From contig NC_052505.1 in the NCBI RefSeq assembly GCF_014356525.2, positions 48,686,906 through 48,750,905 on the forward strand: a stretch of 64,000 bases of DNA. Direction: 5' to 3'. A model generated the notes under the pieces. That model was given only the letters and a program-made list of their open reading frames with translations, did no database searches and had not been told where the DNA came from. The stretch's first letter is position 1. Every line of letters starts with the position of its first letter. Positions 22,755-32,441 of this stretch are shown here, one piece after another. The position numbers and the translations under genes are program-made. The stretch is from Nilaparvata lugens (Eukaryota > Arthropoda > Insecta > Hemiptera > Delphacidae).

Positions 22755-23450
22755 CTAGGATGGCCGGCCCCGTCGCTTATGAGCAACTGGCTTATTGTAA
22801 GGTTTGTACAAAATGCAGGATCTGTCGAAAATCGGGGGATTTAGGTTCCTGGAAGTAGATGGCATCGCTGCCGAAAAAGCAGACGCGGGCGCAGATGACT
22901 CTACATTCATCGCGGTAACCTCCGCAGCTGCTCCAGTGATCGATGATGCTGATTCCATGTCCTCTGCCAGAATCATTCTATGGTTAGTCAACACTTCATG
23001 TATCAGCTGAAACGGTACAGGGGGAATAGCCTCGGGAACACAGGCTGCAGGTAGGGAGGAAGAAGAGAAGGGATGTGATGCGGGCGGGGAAGAAGTGGTT
23101 GATGATGAAGAGGATGATGATGTGGAGGAAGTACACTGCCAGTGACCGTCCACCCGAACAAGCTCATTGACTTCTGATGTTGTTGCATCGTCTCCTGGAT
23201 CAGCTAGTAGCTTGTCCTCGTTCTCGGTTGGGACAGGGGATACTGCTTCTGGATACGGGAATGACAGGGAAGAATCTGATGAACCGACAGGTGTACATAC
23301 ATTGACCGCAGAACAAAAGGAGGAAAATTCTGAAATATCGAATTCTGGAATACTCCGACCAATCTCCGACACTACTTCAAGCAATGGTGTCGACAGTGCA
23401 TACAGTAAGTTATACAAATGTCTATTCAAATGGAAAATAATATATAACAC
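22755..23450 (-). CDS. Uncharacterised Ser/Pro-rich 231-aa ORF near the LTR (left arm)
   Basis: Starts MLYIIFHLNRHLYNLLYAL (hydrophobic/aromatic), passes through acidic and Ser/Thr/Pro-rich low-complexity sequence, and ends VAHKRRGRPS. The last residues resemble an AT-hook core (RGRP). The right-arm copy differs by one base in a G run, so it ends differently. Function unknown. The conservation of both copies only reflects the recent duplication. Confidence 0.4.
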   Translation of the reverse strand: MLYIIFHLNRHLYNLLYALSTPLLEVVSEIGRSIPEFDISEFSSFCSAVNVCTPVGSSDSSLSFPYPEAVSPVPTENEDKLLADPGDDATTSEVNELVRVDGHWQCTSSTSSSSSSSTTSSPPASHPFSSSSLPAACVPEAIPPVPFQLIHEVLTNHRMILAEDMESASSITGAAAEVTAMNVESSAPASAFSAAMPSTSRNLNPPIFDRSCILYKPYNKPVAHKRRGRPS

Positions 23451-23492
23451 AGCATCAGAATAAGAGAGTGAATCACAATAAAACGGATGGAA

Positions 23493-23852
23493 TCAATAGT
23501 GAAATGCTGGAGCTGAAACCAAATTTTTCAACATAGAGTGATCATGTATGAGCCACAATAAACAAGCCCTAAGCATCGTATCAGCTATCCGACAAGGGTC
23601 GAAGAGTAACACGGATGAGTCAGACCAGATCACAAGAGCAACCACCACCCCACCCATAATTTCAATAGGAATCGCCCACTGCGCTTCAGTAGATATACGG
23701 CACAAAGCACCGCGCCGCTCCCTCACTGACATGTTCCAATGTCGCACCTTCAAACTACGGAACAACACACCATCCTCCCTATTTTTCACATTATGGGAAT
23801 GCACTTCAGTGATGGATAAAAACCGATCAAGTAGACCAAGATGAGGCGCCAT
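23493..23852 (-). CDS. Uncharacterised 119-aa ORF downstream of integrase (left arm)
   Basis: Lies between integrase and the 3' LTR, where an env or accessory gene may sit. It starts MAPHLGLLDRF, contains VRERRGALCRISTEAQW and a hydrophobic stretch (IMGGVVVALVIW), and ends SAPAFHY. I do not recognise it. The right arm carries the same frame at 25,438-25,797 without a Met start and with an internal TAG. So the left copy is the more intact one. Confidence 0.4.
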   Translation of the reverse strand: MAPHLGLLDRFLSITEVHSHNVKNREDGVLFRSLKVRHWNMSVRERRGALCRISTEAQWAIPIEIMGGVVVALVIWSDSSVLLFDPCRIADTMLRACLLWLIHDHSMLKNLVSAPAFHY

Positions 23853-24110
23853 ACTGCTATGAGAATCAAAGCACTACTGAAGCAATAGAAAGACAACTAG
23901 ATGGGCTTATACAAAAATATTCGTGTAACGACAGTGTAGAAAGATAAGATTATCATTATCAGGAATGCGATAGAAGCGACCCTACAATAAACAGATAACA
24001 AAAATATCCTGAAAGAAAAGGTTCAAACGTCTTATGCAATGCAACATGAGAGAAGGAGCAAGAAACCAGTGAATTAACCCTGTCACGGCATCTAACGGGA
24101 AACGTAATAA

Positions 24111-24698
24111 CTAGTTGAATAAAGTGCTTCCCCCACACCTTGTGCCGTTTAAGGCTAGTATAGGCAACCCGCACTTCACTCCACCTACGCAATTTGCGTT
24201 CGCCTGCTCTTCTGAGCTAGATTCTTCCTCCTCTTCCTCTACACATGGGGGCAACAACTTAATGTCTTTCACATGAACGGTCACTAATTTATTCTCTGCT
24301 ACTTTAACCTTCACTACTGTAGGACTCAATATCTCAACTACCTCCCAGGGGCCTGAGAACTTTGGGGCGAGTTTCGCGGCAAACTGGTCAACTCCCGAAA
24401 ATAAATAATGTTCTATCTTATATATCAACTGACCTGGGGATAACTTAACATCTCGCCTCCGAAGATTATAATAACGGCTAGTATCCCTATATGCTTTATC
24501 CAAATTATCCACCACAATTTTCCTGGTTTGAATTAATACCTTAATATTTTTCTGTAGCATGGCCTCACTACTTTCAAAACCCTGCGTACGTGGATTGTCT
24601 TGAGACTTGAATGCGGACTCACCTGGAGCTCTCAATTCTCTACCGAAGTTGAGATAAGCTGGAGTATATTGGGTGCCTTGATGAATAGTTGTATTCAT
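24111..24698 (-). pseudogene. Gypsy-like integrase C-terminal region (left arm and loop)
   Basis: 195 codons open on minus. It starts within the integrase after the catalytic core, with NTTIHQGTQYTPAYLNFGRE, the conserved segment following the DDE glutamate region in Ty3/gypsy integrases. Next come YYNLRRRDVKLSPGQLIY and a GPY/F-type module (FSGPWEVVEILSPTVVKVKV), then an acidic tail. The catalytic DDE core itself is missing because the arm is truncated. This part of integrase helps bind DNA and target sites. Confidence 0.78.
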
Positions 24699-24766
24699 CG
24701 CAAAACAAAATTCTCTTGAACATCGGTCCCAATCCGAGTGGTTCTCTCCTAAAAAGATTTGTATTT

Positions 24767-25179
24767 GGAAAATTGTGGTGGATAATTTGGATAAAGCATA
24801 TAGGGATACTAGCCGTTATTATAATCTTCGGAGGCGAGATGTTAAGTTATCCCCAGGTCAGTTGATATATAAGATAGAACATTATTTATCTTCGGGAGTT
24901 GACCAGTTTGCCGCGAAACTCGCCCCAACGTTCTCAGGCCCCTGGGAGGTAGTTGAGATATTGAGTCCTACAGTAGTGAAGGTTAAAGTAGCAGAGAATA
25001 AATGAGTGACCGTTCATGTGAAAGACATTAAGTTGTTGCCCCCATGTGTAGAGGAAGAGGAGGAAGAATCTAGCTCAGAAGAGCAGGCGAACGCAAATTG
25101 CGTAGGTGGAGTGAAGTGCGGGTTGCCTATACTAGCCTTAGACGGCACAAGGTGTGGGGGAAGCACTTTATTCAACTAG
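24767..25179 (+). pseudogene. Integrase C-terminal region, right-arm copy with nonsense change
   Basis: Mirror copy of the left-arm integrase, starting at the inner edge of the palindrome. The frame is open from 24,775 to 25,005, where a Leu codon of the left arm (TTA) reads TGA. The remaining sequence continues to match the left arm to about 25,179. Both GPY/F landmarks are present. Confidence 0.75.
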
Positions 25180-25437
25180 TTATTACGTTTCCCGTTAGAT
25201 GCCGTGACAGGGTTGATTCACTGGTTTCTTGCTCCTTCTCTCATTGTTGCATTGCATAAGACGTTTGAACCTTTTCTTTCAGGATATTTTTGTTATCTGT
25301 TTATTGTAGGGTCGCTTCTATCGCATTCCTGATAATGATAATCTTATCTTTCTACACTGTCGTTACCCGAATATTTTTGTATAAGCCCATCTAGTTGTCT
25401 TTCTATTGCTTCAGTAGTGCTTTGATTCTCATAGCAG

Positions 25438-25797
25438 TATGACGCCTCATCTTGGTCTACTTGATCGGTTTTTATCCATCACTGAAGTGCGTTCCCATAA
25501 TGTGAAAAATAGGGAGGATGGTGTGTTGTTCCATAGTTTGAAGGTGCGACATTGGAACATGTCAGTGAGGGAGCGGCGCGGTGCTTTGTGCCGTATATCT
25601 ACTGAAGCGCAGTAGGCGATTCCTATTGAAATTATGGGTGGGGTGGTGGTTGCTCTTGTGAACTGGTCTGACTCATCCGTGTTACTCTTCGACCCTTGTC
25701 GGATAGCTGATACGATGCTTAGGGCTTGTATATTGTGGCTCATACATGATCACTCTATGTTGAAAAATTTGGTTTCAGCTCCAGCATTTCACTATTG
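25438..25797 (+). pseudogene. Right-arm copy of the 119-aa ORF, with stop codon
   Basis: Mirror of 23,493-23,852. The initiator position reads ACG and a TGG of the left copy is TAG in this arm, so it is not an intact ORF. Otherwise it is nearly the same residue by residue. Confidence 0.6.
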
Positions 25798-25840
25798 ATT
25801 CCATCCGTTTTATTGTGATTCACTCTCTTATTCCGATGCT

Positions 25841-26572
25841 GTGTTATATATTATTTTCCATTTGAATAGACATTTGTATAACTTACTGTATGCACTGTCG
25901 ACACCATTGCTTGAAGTAGTGTCGGAGATTGGTCGGAGTATTCCAGAATTCGATATTTCAGAATTTTCCTCCTTTTGCTCTGTGGTCAATGTATGTACAC
26001 CTGTCGGTTCATCAGATTCTTCCCTGTCATTCCCGTATCCAGAAGCAGTATCCCCTGTCCCAACCGAGAACGAGGACAAGCTACTAGCTGATCCAGGAGA
26101 CGATGCAACAACATCAGAAGTCAATGAGCTTGTTCGGGTGGACGGTCACCGGCAGTGTACTTCCTCCACATCGTCATCCTCTTCATCATCAACCACTTCT
26201 TCCCCGCCCGCATCACATCCCTTCTCTTCTTCCTCCCTACCTGCAGCCTGTGTTCCCGAGGCTATTCCCCCTGTACCGTTTCAGCTGATACATGAAGTGT
26301 TGACTAACCATAGAATGATTCTGGCAGAGGACATGGAATCAGCATCATCGATCACTGGAGCAGCTGCAGAGGTTACCGCAATGAATGTGGAGTCATCTGT
26401 GCCCGCGTCTGCTTTTTTGGCAGCGACGCCATCTACTTCCAGGAACCTGAATCCCCCGATTTTCGACAGATCCTGCATTTTGTACAAACCTTACAATAAG
26501 CCAGTTGCTCATAAGCGACGGGCCGGCCATCCTAGGTTTAAAGTGCTTGGTCCCGACGGCAAGTGGAAGTGA
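25841..26572 (+). CDS. Right-arm copy of the Ser/Pro-rich ORF (243 aa)
   Basis: Mirror of 22,755-23,450, with 243 codons and a few substitutions. One fewer G in the run near 26,520 shifts the end from the AT-hook-like KRRGRPS to KRRAGHPRFKVLGPDGKWK. One of the two versions is therefore a frameshift, and which is ancestral cannot be told here. Confidence 0.4.
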   Translation: MLYIIFHLNRHLYNLLYALSTPLLEVVSEIGRSIPEFDISEFSSFCSVVNVCTPVGSSDSSLSFPYPEAVSPVPTENEDKLLADPGDDATTSEVNELVRVDGHRQCTSSTSSSSSSSTTSSPPASHPFSSSSLPAACVPEAIPPVPFQLIHEVLTNHRMILAEDMESASSITGAAAEVTAMNVESSVPASAFLAATPSTSRNLNPPIFDRSCILYKPYNKPVAHKRRAGHPRFKVLGPDGKWK

Positions 26573-27030
26573 ATGAGAGTGCGACATTGATCTCATATTG
26601 TTTTCAATGAGGTATCGATTAGGAGGTTAGTTTTTTTTTGGGAAGAGGATTATTGTTGTTATTTTCCTTTCTTTACTCCTTTTCTTTCTTCAGTACAGTC
26701 ATCGAAATTTCCTTTTAAATATTTTTCTTTATTACAGCTGCTGCTCCCAGATACATAGGAATTTCAGTTTTATAGCTCTATATAGTCCTCACCATAATCT
26801 TAAAACTCATGTCCATTTCTTTAGAGTAAGATACCATTGACGTCGACTCTCTATTTCCCAATTTATTCTTCTCCCGGATATGACGTATTATTCCCCTGGA
26901 CTTGACTTTCCTTTCTCTGTTGGTTGAACTTCAAGGGTCGATTTGGATGTGGTGTGGTTGTAGCCAGTATTCCCGACGTCGCCTTGTACGTTCAATGCCA
27001 ATCCCCCCCCCCTCCTTAGAAGAAGTGGGG

Positions 27031-27220
27031 TGTCACAAAGTAAATTTTTGTGACGGATGGAGAGCCGTCGTCCAGTGTAAAATTAGCGAAATTATTCTAT
27101 TTTAGATTAGGAATAGGATCGACTGCCGGATATATTTTGTTAGATTTGTAGTTGTGTATATGCATCATCACCATCACCATCGACCCCTATAAATCATCAG
27201 CAACAGATTCATCATAACCA
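27031..27220 (+). repeat. LTR of right arm (190 bp)
   Basis: Preceded by AGAAGAAGTGGGG (27,018-27,030), starts TGTCACAAAG and ends ATAACCA at 27,220. It is the mirror of the left-arm LTR. Confidence 0.75.
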
Positions 27221-27222
27221 GT

Positions 27223-27877
27223 AATTTCCAGATCTTGTTTGCCACTCTGAGTGTTCTTGTATCTTGTATTACATTAGCAGCACCCATATCATCAAAACGA
27301 TAAGCGGCTACCGAGTCGGGGCGGTATCGTTCTTCATGAAATTTCTGGAATAGAAAGATTGTTTACCGGCCTAATTTAGTGTAGTAATTAGTATCATTGT
27401 CATCATTAGCTGCACCCTTAACATCAGGAGTAGCTGAGTCAAACCCTGTCACATGACCAGTGATGTGATCGTCTTTTCAGACTCCCATTGGTCGGTGATC
27501 TCTTTTCCCCCAGCCTCCTAACTCTCAGCAACCTTCAAGAGGCAGTTGTTCGGTGGTTGAGTGTGAGATCGGGTCGCGAATCTCCTCTCCTTACGACGTT
27601 CATGATACTAATTATTATTCTATTTTGTGGTAACATAGAATATTGTAGGACGAGTGCCCGACAACTCGGAGTTAGAACTCCCTTGTGGGTTTTTCTTTCT
27701 TGACAGCTATTTTTCCTAAATTCGTATCACTGGGGGTGAACGTGTTATCCTTGGTTTGAAACCTGTAAGGGATCTCAAGTTTGTGCTACAAACAGTTGAG
27801 TAGGAAATTCAGCTAGGCTCTTATAGCAGATTATTTTTGAGAGCTTAATTCTTAAGACTCGACTCTGTCACTTCACG
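27223..27877. other. Unassigned sequence between the palindrome and the signal-peptide exon
   Basis: Moderate GC, no convincing ORF or repeat. It could hold the 5' UTR and promoter of the candidate secreted-protein gene at 27,878, but I see no clear core promoter. Confidence 0.35.
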
Positions 27878-27940
27878 ATGTTCAAGTTTAGTGCGGGAAT
27901 TTGTTTGCTATTCTCCGTATTTGGTTCTGCAGTAATTCAG
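27878..27940 (+). CDS. Candidate first exon encoding a signal peptide
   Basis: ATG at 27,878 opens 21 codons that look like a secretory signal: MFKFS start, hydrophobic core GICLLFSVFG, then SAVIQ with a plausible cleavage after GSA. The frame reaches a donor at CAG|GTAACTG (27,940/27,941) in phase 0. A pyrimidine-rich acceptor follows at 28,125 (CCTTTTCCTAG), again continuing an open frame (RTQVQLELVLV). Beyond that lies the tandem array. The protein is not recognised. The call rests on signal-peptide character and splice sites only, and transcript support is needed. Confidence 0.4.
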
Positions 27941-28125
27941 GTAACTGTATGTTGGGACTGGTCACTTGTGTGCATTTCCTCTTCTGTAATAAGGTGATCT
28001 CAATTTTAAGGGATGTATTTTCCTTATTTGGTTTTCATATCATTAGGTGGCCCTGTATTTTAGCTTATTTAGCAAATTCAGACTTGCTGTAATTCCAAGT
28101 AGGAAAAGCCCAATCCTTTTCCTAG

Positions 28126-29943
28126 AGAACTCAGGTGCAGCTTGAGCTCGTCCTTGTCAAATTTTCTAGACTGCGACATCCTTTCTCTTTCTCTCTCTTA
28201 ACTTTCCCTATTCTATAATCCTTCTAGCTCTCAGGTACAGCTTGAGGACTTCCTCGCCGAAGTTCCTAGACTGTGCATCCTTTCTCTTTCTCTCTCTTAA
28301 CTTTTCCTATTCTATAATCCTTCTAGCTCTCAGGTACAGCTTGAGGACTTCCTCGCCGAAGTTTCTAGACTGCAGCATCCTTTCTCTTCCTCTCTCTTAA
28401 CTTTCCCTAATCTATAATCCTTCTAGCTTTCAGTTACAGCTTGAGGACTTCCTCGCCGAAGTTTCTAGACTGCAGCATCCTTTCTCTTTCTCTCTCTTAA
28501 CTTTCCCTATTCTATAATCCTTCTTGCTCTCAGGTACAGCTTGAGAACGTCCTTGCCGAAGTTTCTAGACTGAGCATCCTTTCTCTTTCTCTCTCTTAAC
28601 TTTCCCTATTCTATAATCCTTCTAGCTCTCAGTTACAGCTTGAGGACTTCCTCGCCGAAGTTTCTAGACTGCAGCATCCTTTCTCTTTCTCTCTCTTAAC
28701 TTTCCCTATTCTATAATCCTTCTTGCTCTCAGGTACAGCTTGAGAACGTCCTTGTTGAAGTCACAGACTGCAACACTTCCTGCTCTCAGGTACAGCTTGA
28801 GAACGTCCTTGTTGAAGTCACAGACTGCAACGCTTCCTGCTCTCAGGTACAGCTTGAGAACGTCCTTGTCGAAGTTCCCAGACTGCGACGCTTCCTGCTC
28901 TCAGGTACAGCTTGAGAATGTCCTTGTTGAAGTCACAGACTGCAATGCTTCCTGCTCTCAGGTACAGCTTGAGAACGTCCTTGTTGAAGTCACAGACTGT
29001 GACGCTTCCTGCTCTCAGGTACAGCTTGAGAACGTCCTTGTTGAAGTTCCCAGACTACGACGCTTCCTGCTTTCAGTTGCAGCTTGAGAACGTCCTTGTT
29101 GAACTCCCCAGACTGCGGCATCCTTTCTCTTTCTCTCTTTTATCTTTCCCTATTCTATAATCCTTCCAGCTCTCAGGTACAGCTTGAGAACGTCCTTGTT
29201 GAAGTTCCCAGACTGTGACGCTTCCTGCTCTCAGGTACAGCTTGAGAATGTCCTTGTTGAAGTCACAGACTGCAATGCTTCCTGCTCTCAGGTACAGCTT
29301 GAGAACCTTCTTGTTGATGTCACAGACTGCAACGCTTCCTGCTCTCAGGTACAGCTTGAGAACGTCCTTGTTGAAGTTCCCAGACTATGACGCTTCCTGC
29401 TTTCAGTTGCAGCTTGAGAACGTCCTTGTTGAACTCCCCAGACTGCGGCATCCTTTCTCTTTCTCTCTTTTATCTTTCCCTATTCTATAATCCTTCCAGC
29501 TCTCAGGTACAGCTTGAGGACTTCCTCGCTGAAGTTTCTAGACTGCGGCATCCTTTCTCTTTCTCTCTCTCAACTTTCCCTATTCTAGAGTCCTTCTTGC
29601 TCTCAGGTACAGCTTGAGAACGTCCTTGTTGAAGTCACAGACTGCAACGCTTCCTGCTCTCATGTGCAGCTTGAGAACGTCCTTGTCGAAGTTCCCAGAC
29701 TGCGACGCTTCCTGCTCTCAGGTACAGCTTGAGAACGTCCTTGTTGAAGTCACAGACTGCAACACTTCCTGCTCTCATGTGCAGCTTGAGAACGTCCTTG
29801 TCGAAGTTCCCAGACTGCGACGCTTCCTGCTCTCAGGTACAGCTTGAGAACGTCCTTGTTGAAGTCACAGACTGCAACACTTCCTGCTCTCAGGTACAGC
29901 TTGAGAACGTCCTTGTTGAAGTCACAGACTGCAATGCTTCCTG
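28126..29943 (+). repeat. Tandem array of ~97-bp and 57/58-bp units sharing CTCTCAGGTACAGCTTGAG
   Basis: About 27 units by eye. Long units (~97-100 bp) carry the shared 41-bp core plus a pyrimidine tract (CTCTTAACTTTCCCTATTC) ending CTTCTAG. Short units keep the core but replace the tract with a short CTTCCTG link. Because 57 is divisible by three, several frames stay open across short units (repeating SQVQLENVLVEV in one frame). The 58-bp units shift the frame, so no single frame spans the array. The long unit looks like the 3' end of an intron joined to an exon start. In one frame the last unit continues open for about 20 codons (LPENLIECPSKSDIFE) to a stop near 30,003. Confidence 0.85.
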
Positions 29944-29944
29944 A

Positions 29945-31290
29945 GAATTTAATTGAGTGTCCAAGTAAATCGGACATCTTTGAAGCTACTTTAAATGTAG
30001 GCTAAGAGTAATATTTAGAGGTAAAGTCCCCCTCATAGAATATACTAATGGGATGAATTAGGATGACGATTGATTCCCTCTATACTTCGGATCTTCAATA
30101 CCCCTTTTGGGTGAGTATTTTTATTATTGTCATTGAATATAATTTATCATTTTTGAAGTGATTTAAAAGTGTTCGATTTATGTATGTTAATAATATTATT
30201 TATTTCCTCATAGGAAGCGGTGAATTGTATTTATTTGATGATCTACCTAGATCATCAATTGAATACAATCCTATTAGATATTGGTAATATTATTATGTTT
30301 CTAATTCTGTTGTAAATTTGTCATCAGTTTTCTGTATCGGGCTGAGAATTTCCATTGTAAAAGGGCCGGCGACTTCTTCCAACCATGGATGGAATCGTAC
30401 GTCATTGAACGCTGATGAGGAGAGAACAAGACTAACTCCCTTTTGGATCTGTCGCCGCGACGCCTGAACATTCCTGGAGGACGACTAATCATCTTCGCCC
30501 TTCATCCATCTCCGCCAGGGACTCCGGACATCGCGACGACAACTACAAGATGAGTACTTGATCTTTCCCCACCAGAATTCAATGTGTCCCTTAGATTTTG
30601 GTCTCTTAAAGACGTAAATACAATTAAATTTGGTCTCTTAAAGACAAAGATAATCTTTAATTGAAGAAAGTATTTATTGTAAAGTGTTGTTTGAATTTAA
30701 ATATTTAATATAGAGGCAATATCGTCAAATGATTTTTATTTCGGATTCCTCACCACTGGAATAGTACTAGAAATTTCACTAACCCCTCCACCATCGGGGT
30801 CTCGCATGATTTCCAAACTTAATTATAGTTGTCTGAGAATTTAGGTTCTCAAAAGACACTATAAGGTTGTCATTTTCACTGCAATCATTTAGCTTGCAGT
30901 TGCTGAATTTTTCAATCGTTCTGTATTTTGTTTTTTTGATCCCGGCTATTGATAGCATATGGTAGCACATCATTCAGCCGCTATCCATGACTTTGGAACT
31001 CCTGAGAGGCCAAAATACGCTCTTCCGATCAAGCACGTCAATGCTTAGAATGATTAATAACAAAACGATGAATGTAAGATTTTTTCAATAGTTTAATCGA
31101 GATTTGAATTCATGAATATATAAATGTATATAAACAACATGTATTCTATGTCTTTTATTAGTATCTGTTAACAATATACCTATATTAACATGATTGAATA
31201 TTACACTCTAGAATCAGTTACGCCTACCAATAATTATTCAATTATTACAATTTTTACAATCGTCATCATAACAATAATATTTCTAAAGAT
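29945..31290. other. Non-coding, with dispersed repeat shared with 35,979-37,400
   Basis: No gene identified. Segments at 30,949-31,027 (containing CATTCAGCCGCTATCC) and 31,150-31,225 (containing GTATCTGTTAACAATATACC) recur downstream of the neighbouring LINE (37,321-37,400 and 35,979-36,005 plus 37,070-37,110). So the LINE sits between copies of an older dispersed repeat. Confidence 0.5.
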
Positions 31291-31368
31291 GAGCATATGA
31301 AAATTTAAATACATGAATATATGATATCATTAACTGAATCATTCAGTTAAATATCCAAGTTTAGTGTA

Positions 31369-32376
31369 ATGTCTTGCCACACGTGCAGTAAATCTGTGAG
31401 ATCGAGCAACGATGCAGTCACCTGTTGCGACTGCAACAACAAATTTCACGGCAACTGTGTCGGTTTGAAAACGGGCGACCTCAAGTATATAACCGACAAC
31501 AAAAAGACATGGAGGTGTGAATCCTGTACCAGAGAGAAGAGAAGGAGTATCGCTTTCGAGACTTCCATGTCTTCGGACGACATCTCGCTGAAACAAGTGG
31601 TCCAGATGATTAGCGAAGTACGAGCAGACATCCGACGAATGGAACTAGATTTGGGAAAATCCATAGATTCGTGTCATGAAGACGTGGCAGATATCCTTCA
31701 TAAGTTTGAAAAACAGGAGGAGCAGCTTGCACTATGCCTTGAAAAAATTGATTCTCAGGCGTTAGAAATCAATATCCTGAAAAAACAAAATCATAACCTA
31801 CAACGAGCTGTATCCGATCTTCAGCAGTATACGCGCTCCAACTGCCTCGAGCTACACAACTATCCACAGGAAAAGAACGAGGACTTGATCGGTGTAGTGA
31901 AATCTGTGAGCAAGGCGTTAGGACACGAGCTTACGGATATGCAAATTGACAATTGTCACCGCCTCCCAACGCGCGACCAAAAAAAAACTCCGCCGATTAT
32001 TATCAAACTCACAAGGAGAATTGACAAAGAGGAAATTCTACGAAGGCGCCGAGTGAAGAGAGATTTTTCGACCCGTCACTTAAATCTTCCTTCCGACATT
32101 CCCCTGTACGTGAACGAGAGCCTCGCTCCAGAAAGAAGAAAAGTGTTAGCCCTGGCGAAAGTTGCAAAAACTGAAAAAGCGTACAAATACCTATGGATAC
32201 GAAATGGAAAGATTCTCATGAGGAAAAGTGATGGAAAACCGGTAATATCGCTTGAGACAGTTGATGACCTAGATAAACTGGAAACAACGAAAAGCAAACA
32301 GCGTGGTGTAAGTGATGAATCCGGCAATCTAACTGATGCAGGTAATGATGAATCAAGTGTATTAATTAATGAATAA
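31369..32376 (+). CDS. LINE ORF1 protein: PHD finger, coiled coil, FP-like domain (335 aa)
   Basis: Residues 3-53 form a C4HC3 zinc finger of PHD type (C3, C6, C19, C22, H27, C30, C50, C53). Residues ~85-155 are a heptad-rich coiled coil (EKQEEQLALCLEKIDSQALE), and ~155-290 resemble the baculovirus FP-protein/LINE ORF1 domain (SNCLELHNYPQ, CHRLPTRDQK, KYLWIRNGKILMRK). ORF1 proteins bind element RNA in the ribonucleoprotein. The PHD finger could contact chromatin, which is inference. The start is the first Met, immediately before the finger. The ORF is intact and ends 65 bp before ORF2. Confidence 0.82.
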   Translation: MSCHTCSKSVRSSNDAVTCCDCNNKFHGNCVGLKTGDLKYITDNKKTWRCESCTREKRRSIAFETSMSSDDISLKQVVQMISEVRADIRRMELDLGKSIDSCHEDVADILHKFEKQEEQLALCLEKIDSQALEINILKKQNHNLQRAVSDLQQYTRSNCLELHNYPQEKNEDLIGVVKSVSKALGHELTDMQIDNCHRLPTRDQKKTPPIIIKLTRRIDKEEILRRRRVKRDFSTRHLNLPSDIPLYVNESLAPERRKVLALAKVAKTEKAYKYLWIRNGKILMRKSDGKPVISLETVDDLDKLETTKSKQRGVSDESGNLTDAGNDESSVLINE

Positions 32377-32441
32377 CAGTGAATTTATTTACATTAATTT
32401 ATCTGATCTCATATTGTCGAACTCCTATTTTTCCATTATGA

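Larger units (their letters stand above)
22055..27222. mobile_element. Giant inverted repeat of two head-to-head gypsy-like 3' halves
   Basis: The left arm (22,055-24,523, element on minus) and right arm (24,767-27,222, element on plus) are near-identical inverted copies. Between them is a 243-bp loop (24,524-24,766) that extends the left integrase frame. Each arm runs integrase C-terminus, a ~119-codon ORF, a ~240-codon ORF, a polypurine tract and a 190-bp LTR. Both outer ends are LTR ends (TGGTTATGATG on the left, CATCATAACCA on the right). No matching target duplication is seen outside. Gag, protease and RT are absent. Confidence 0.88.

Noticed and set aside
28126..29943. CRISPR-like array
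   Set aside because: Units are contiguous without unique spacers, in a eukaryotic context.
28740..29944. A single large 19-residue-repeat protein across the whole array
   Set aside because: 58-bp units shift the frame repeatedly, so no one frame stays open across the array.
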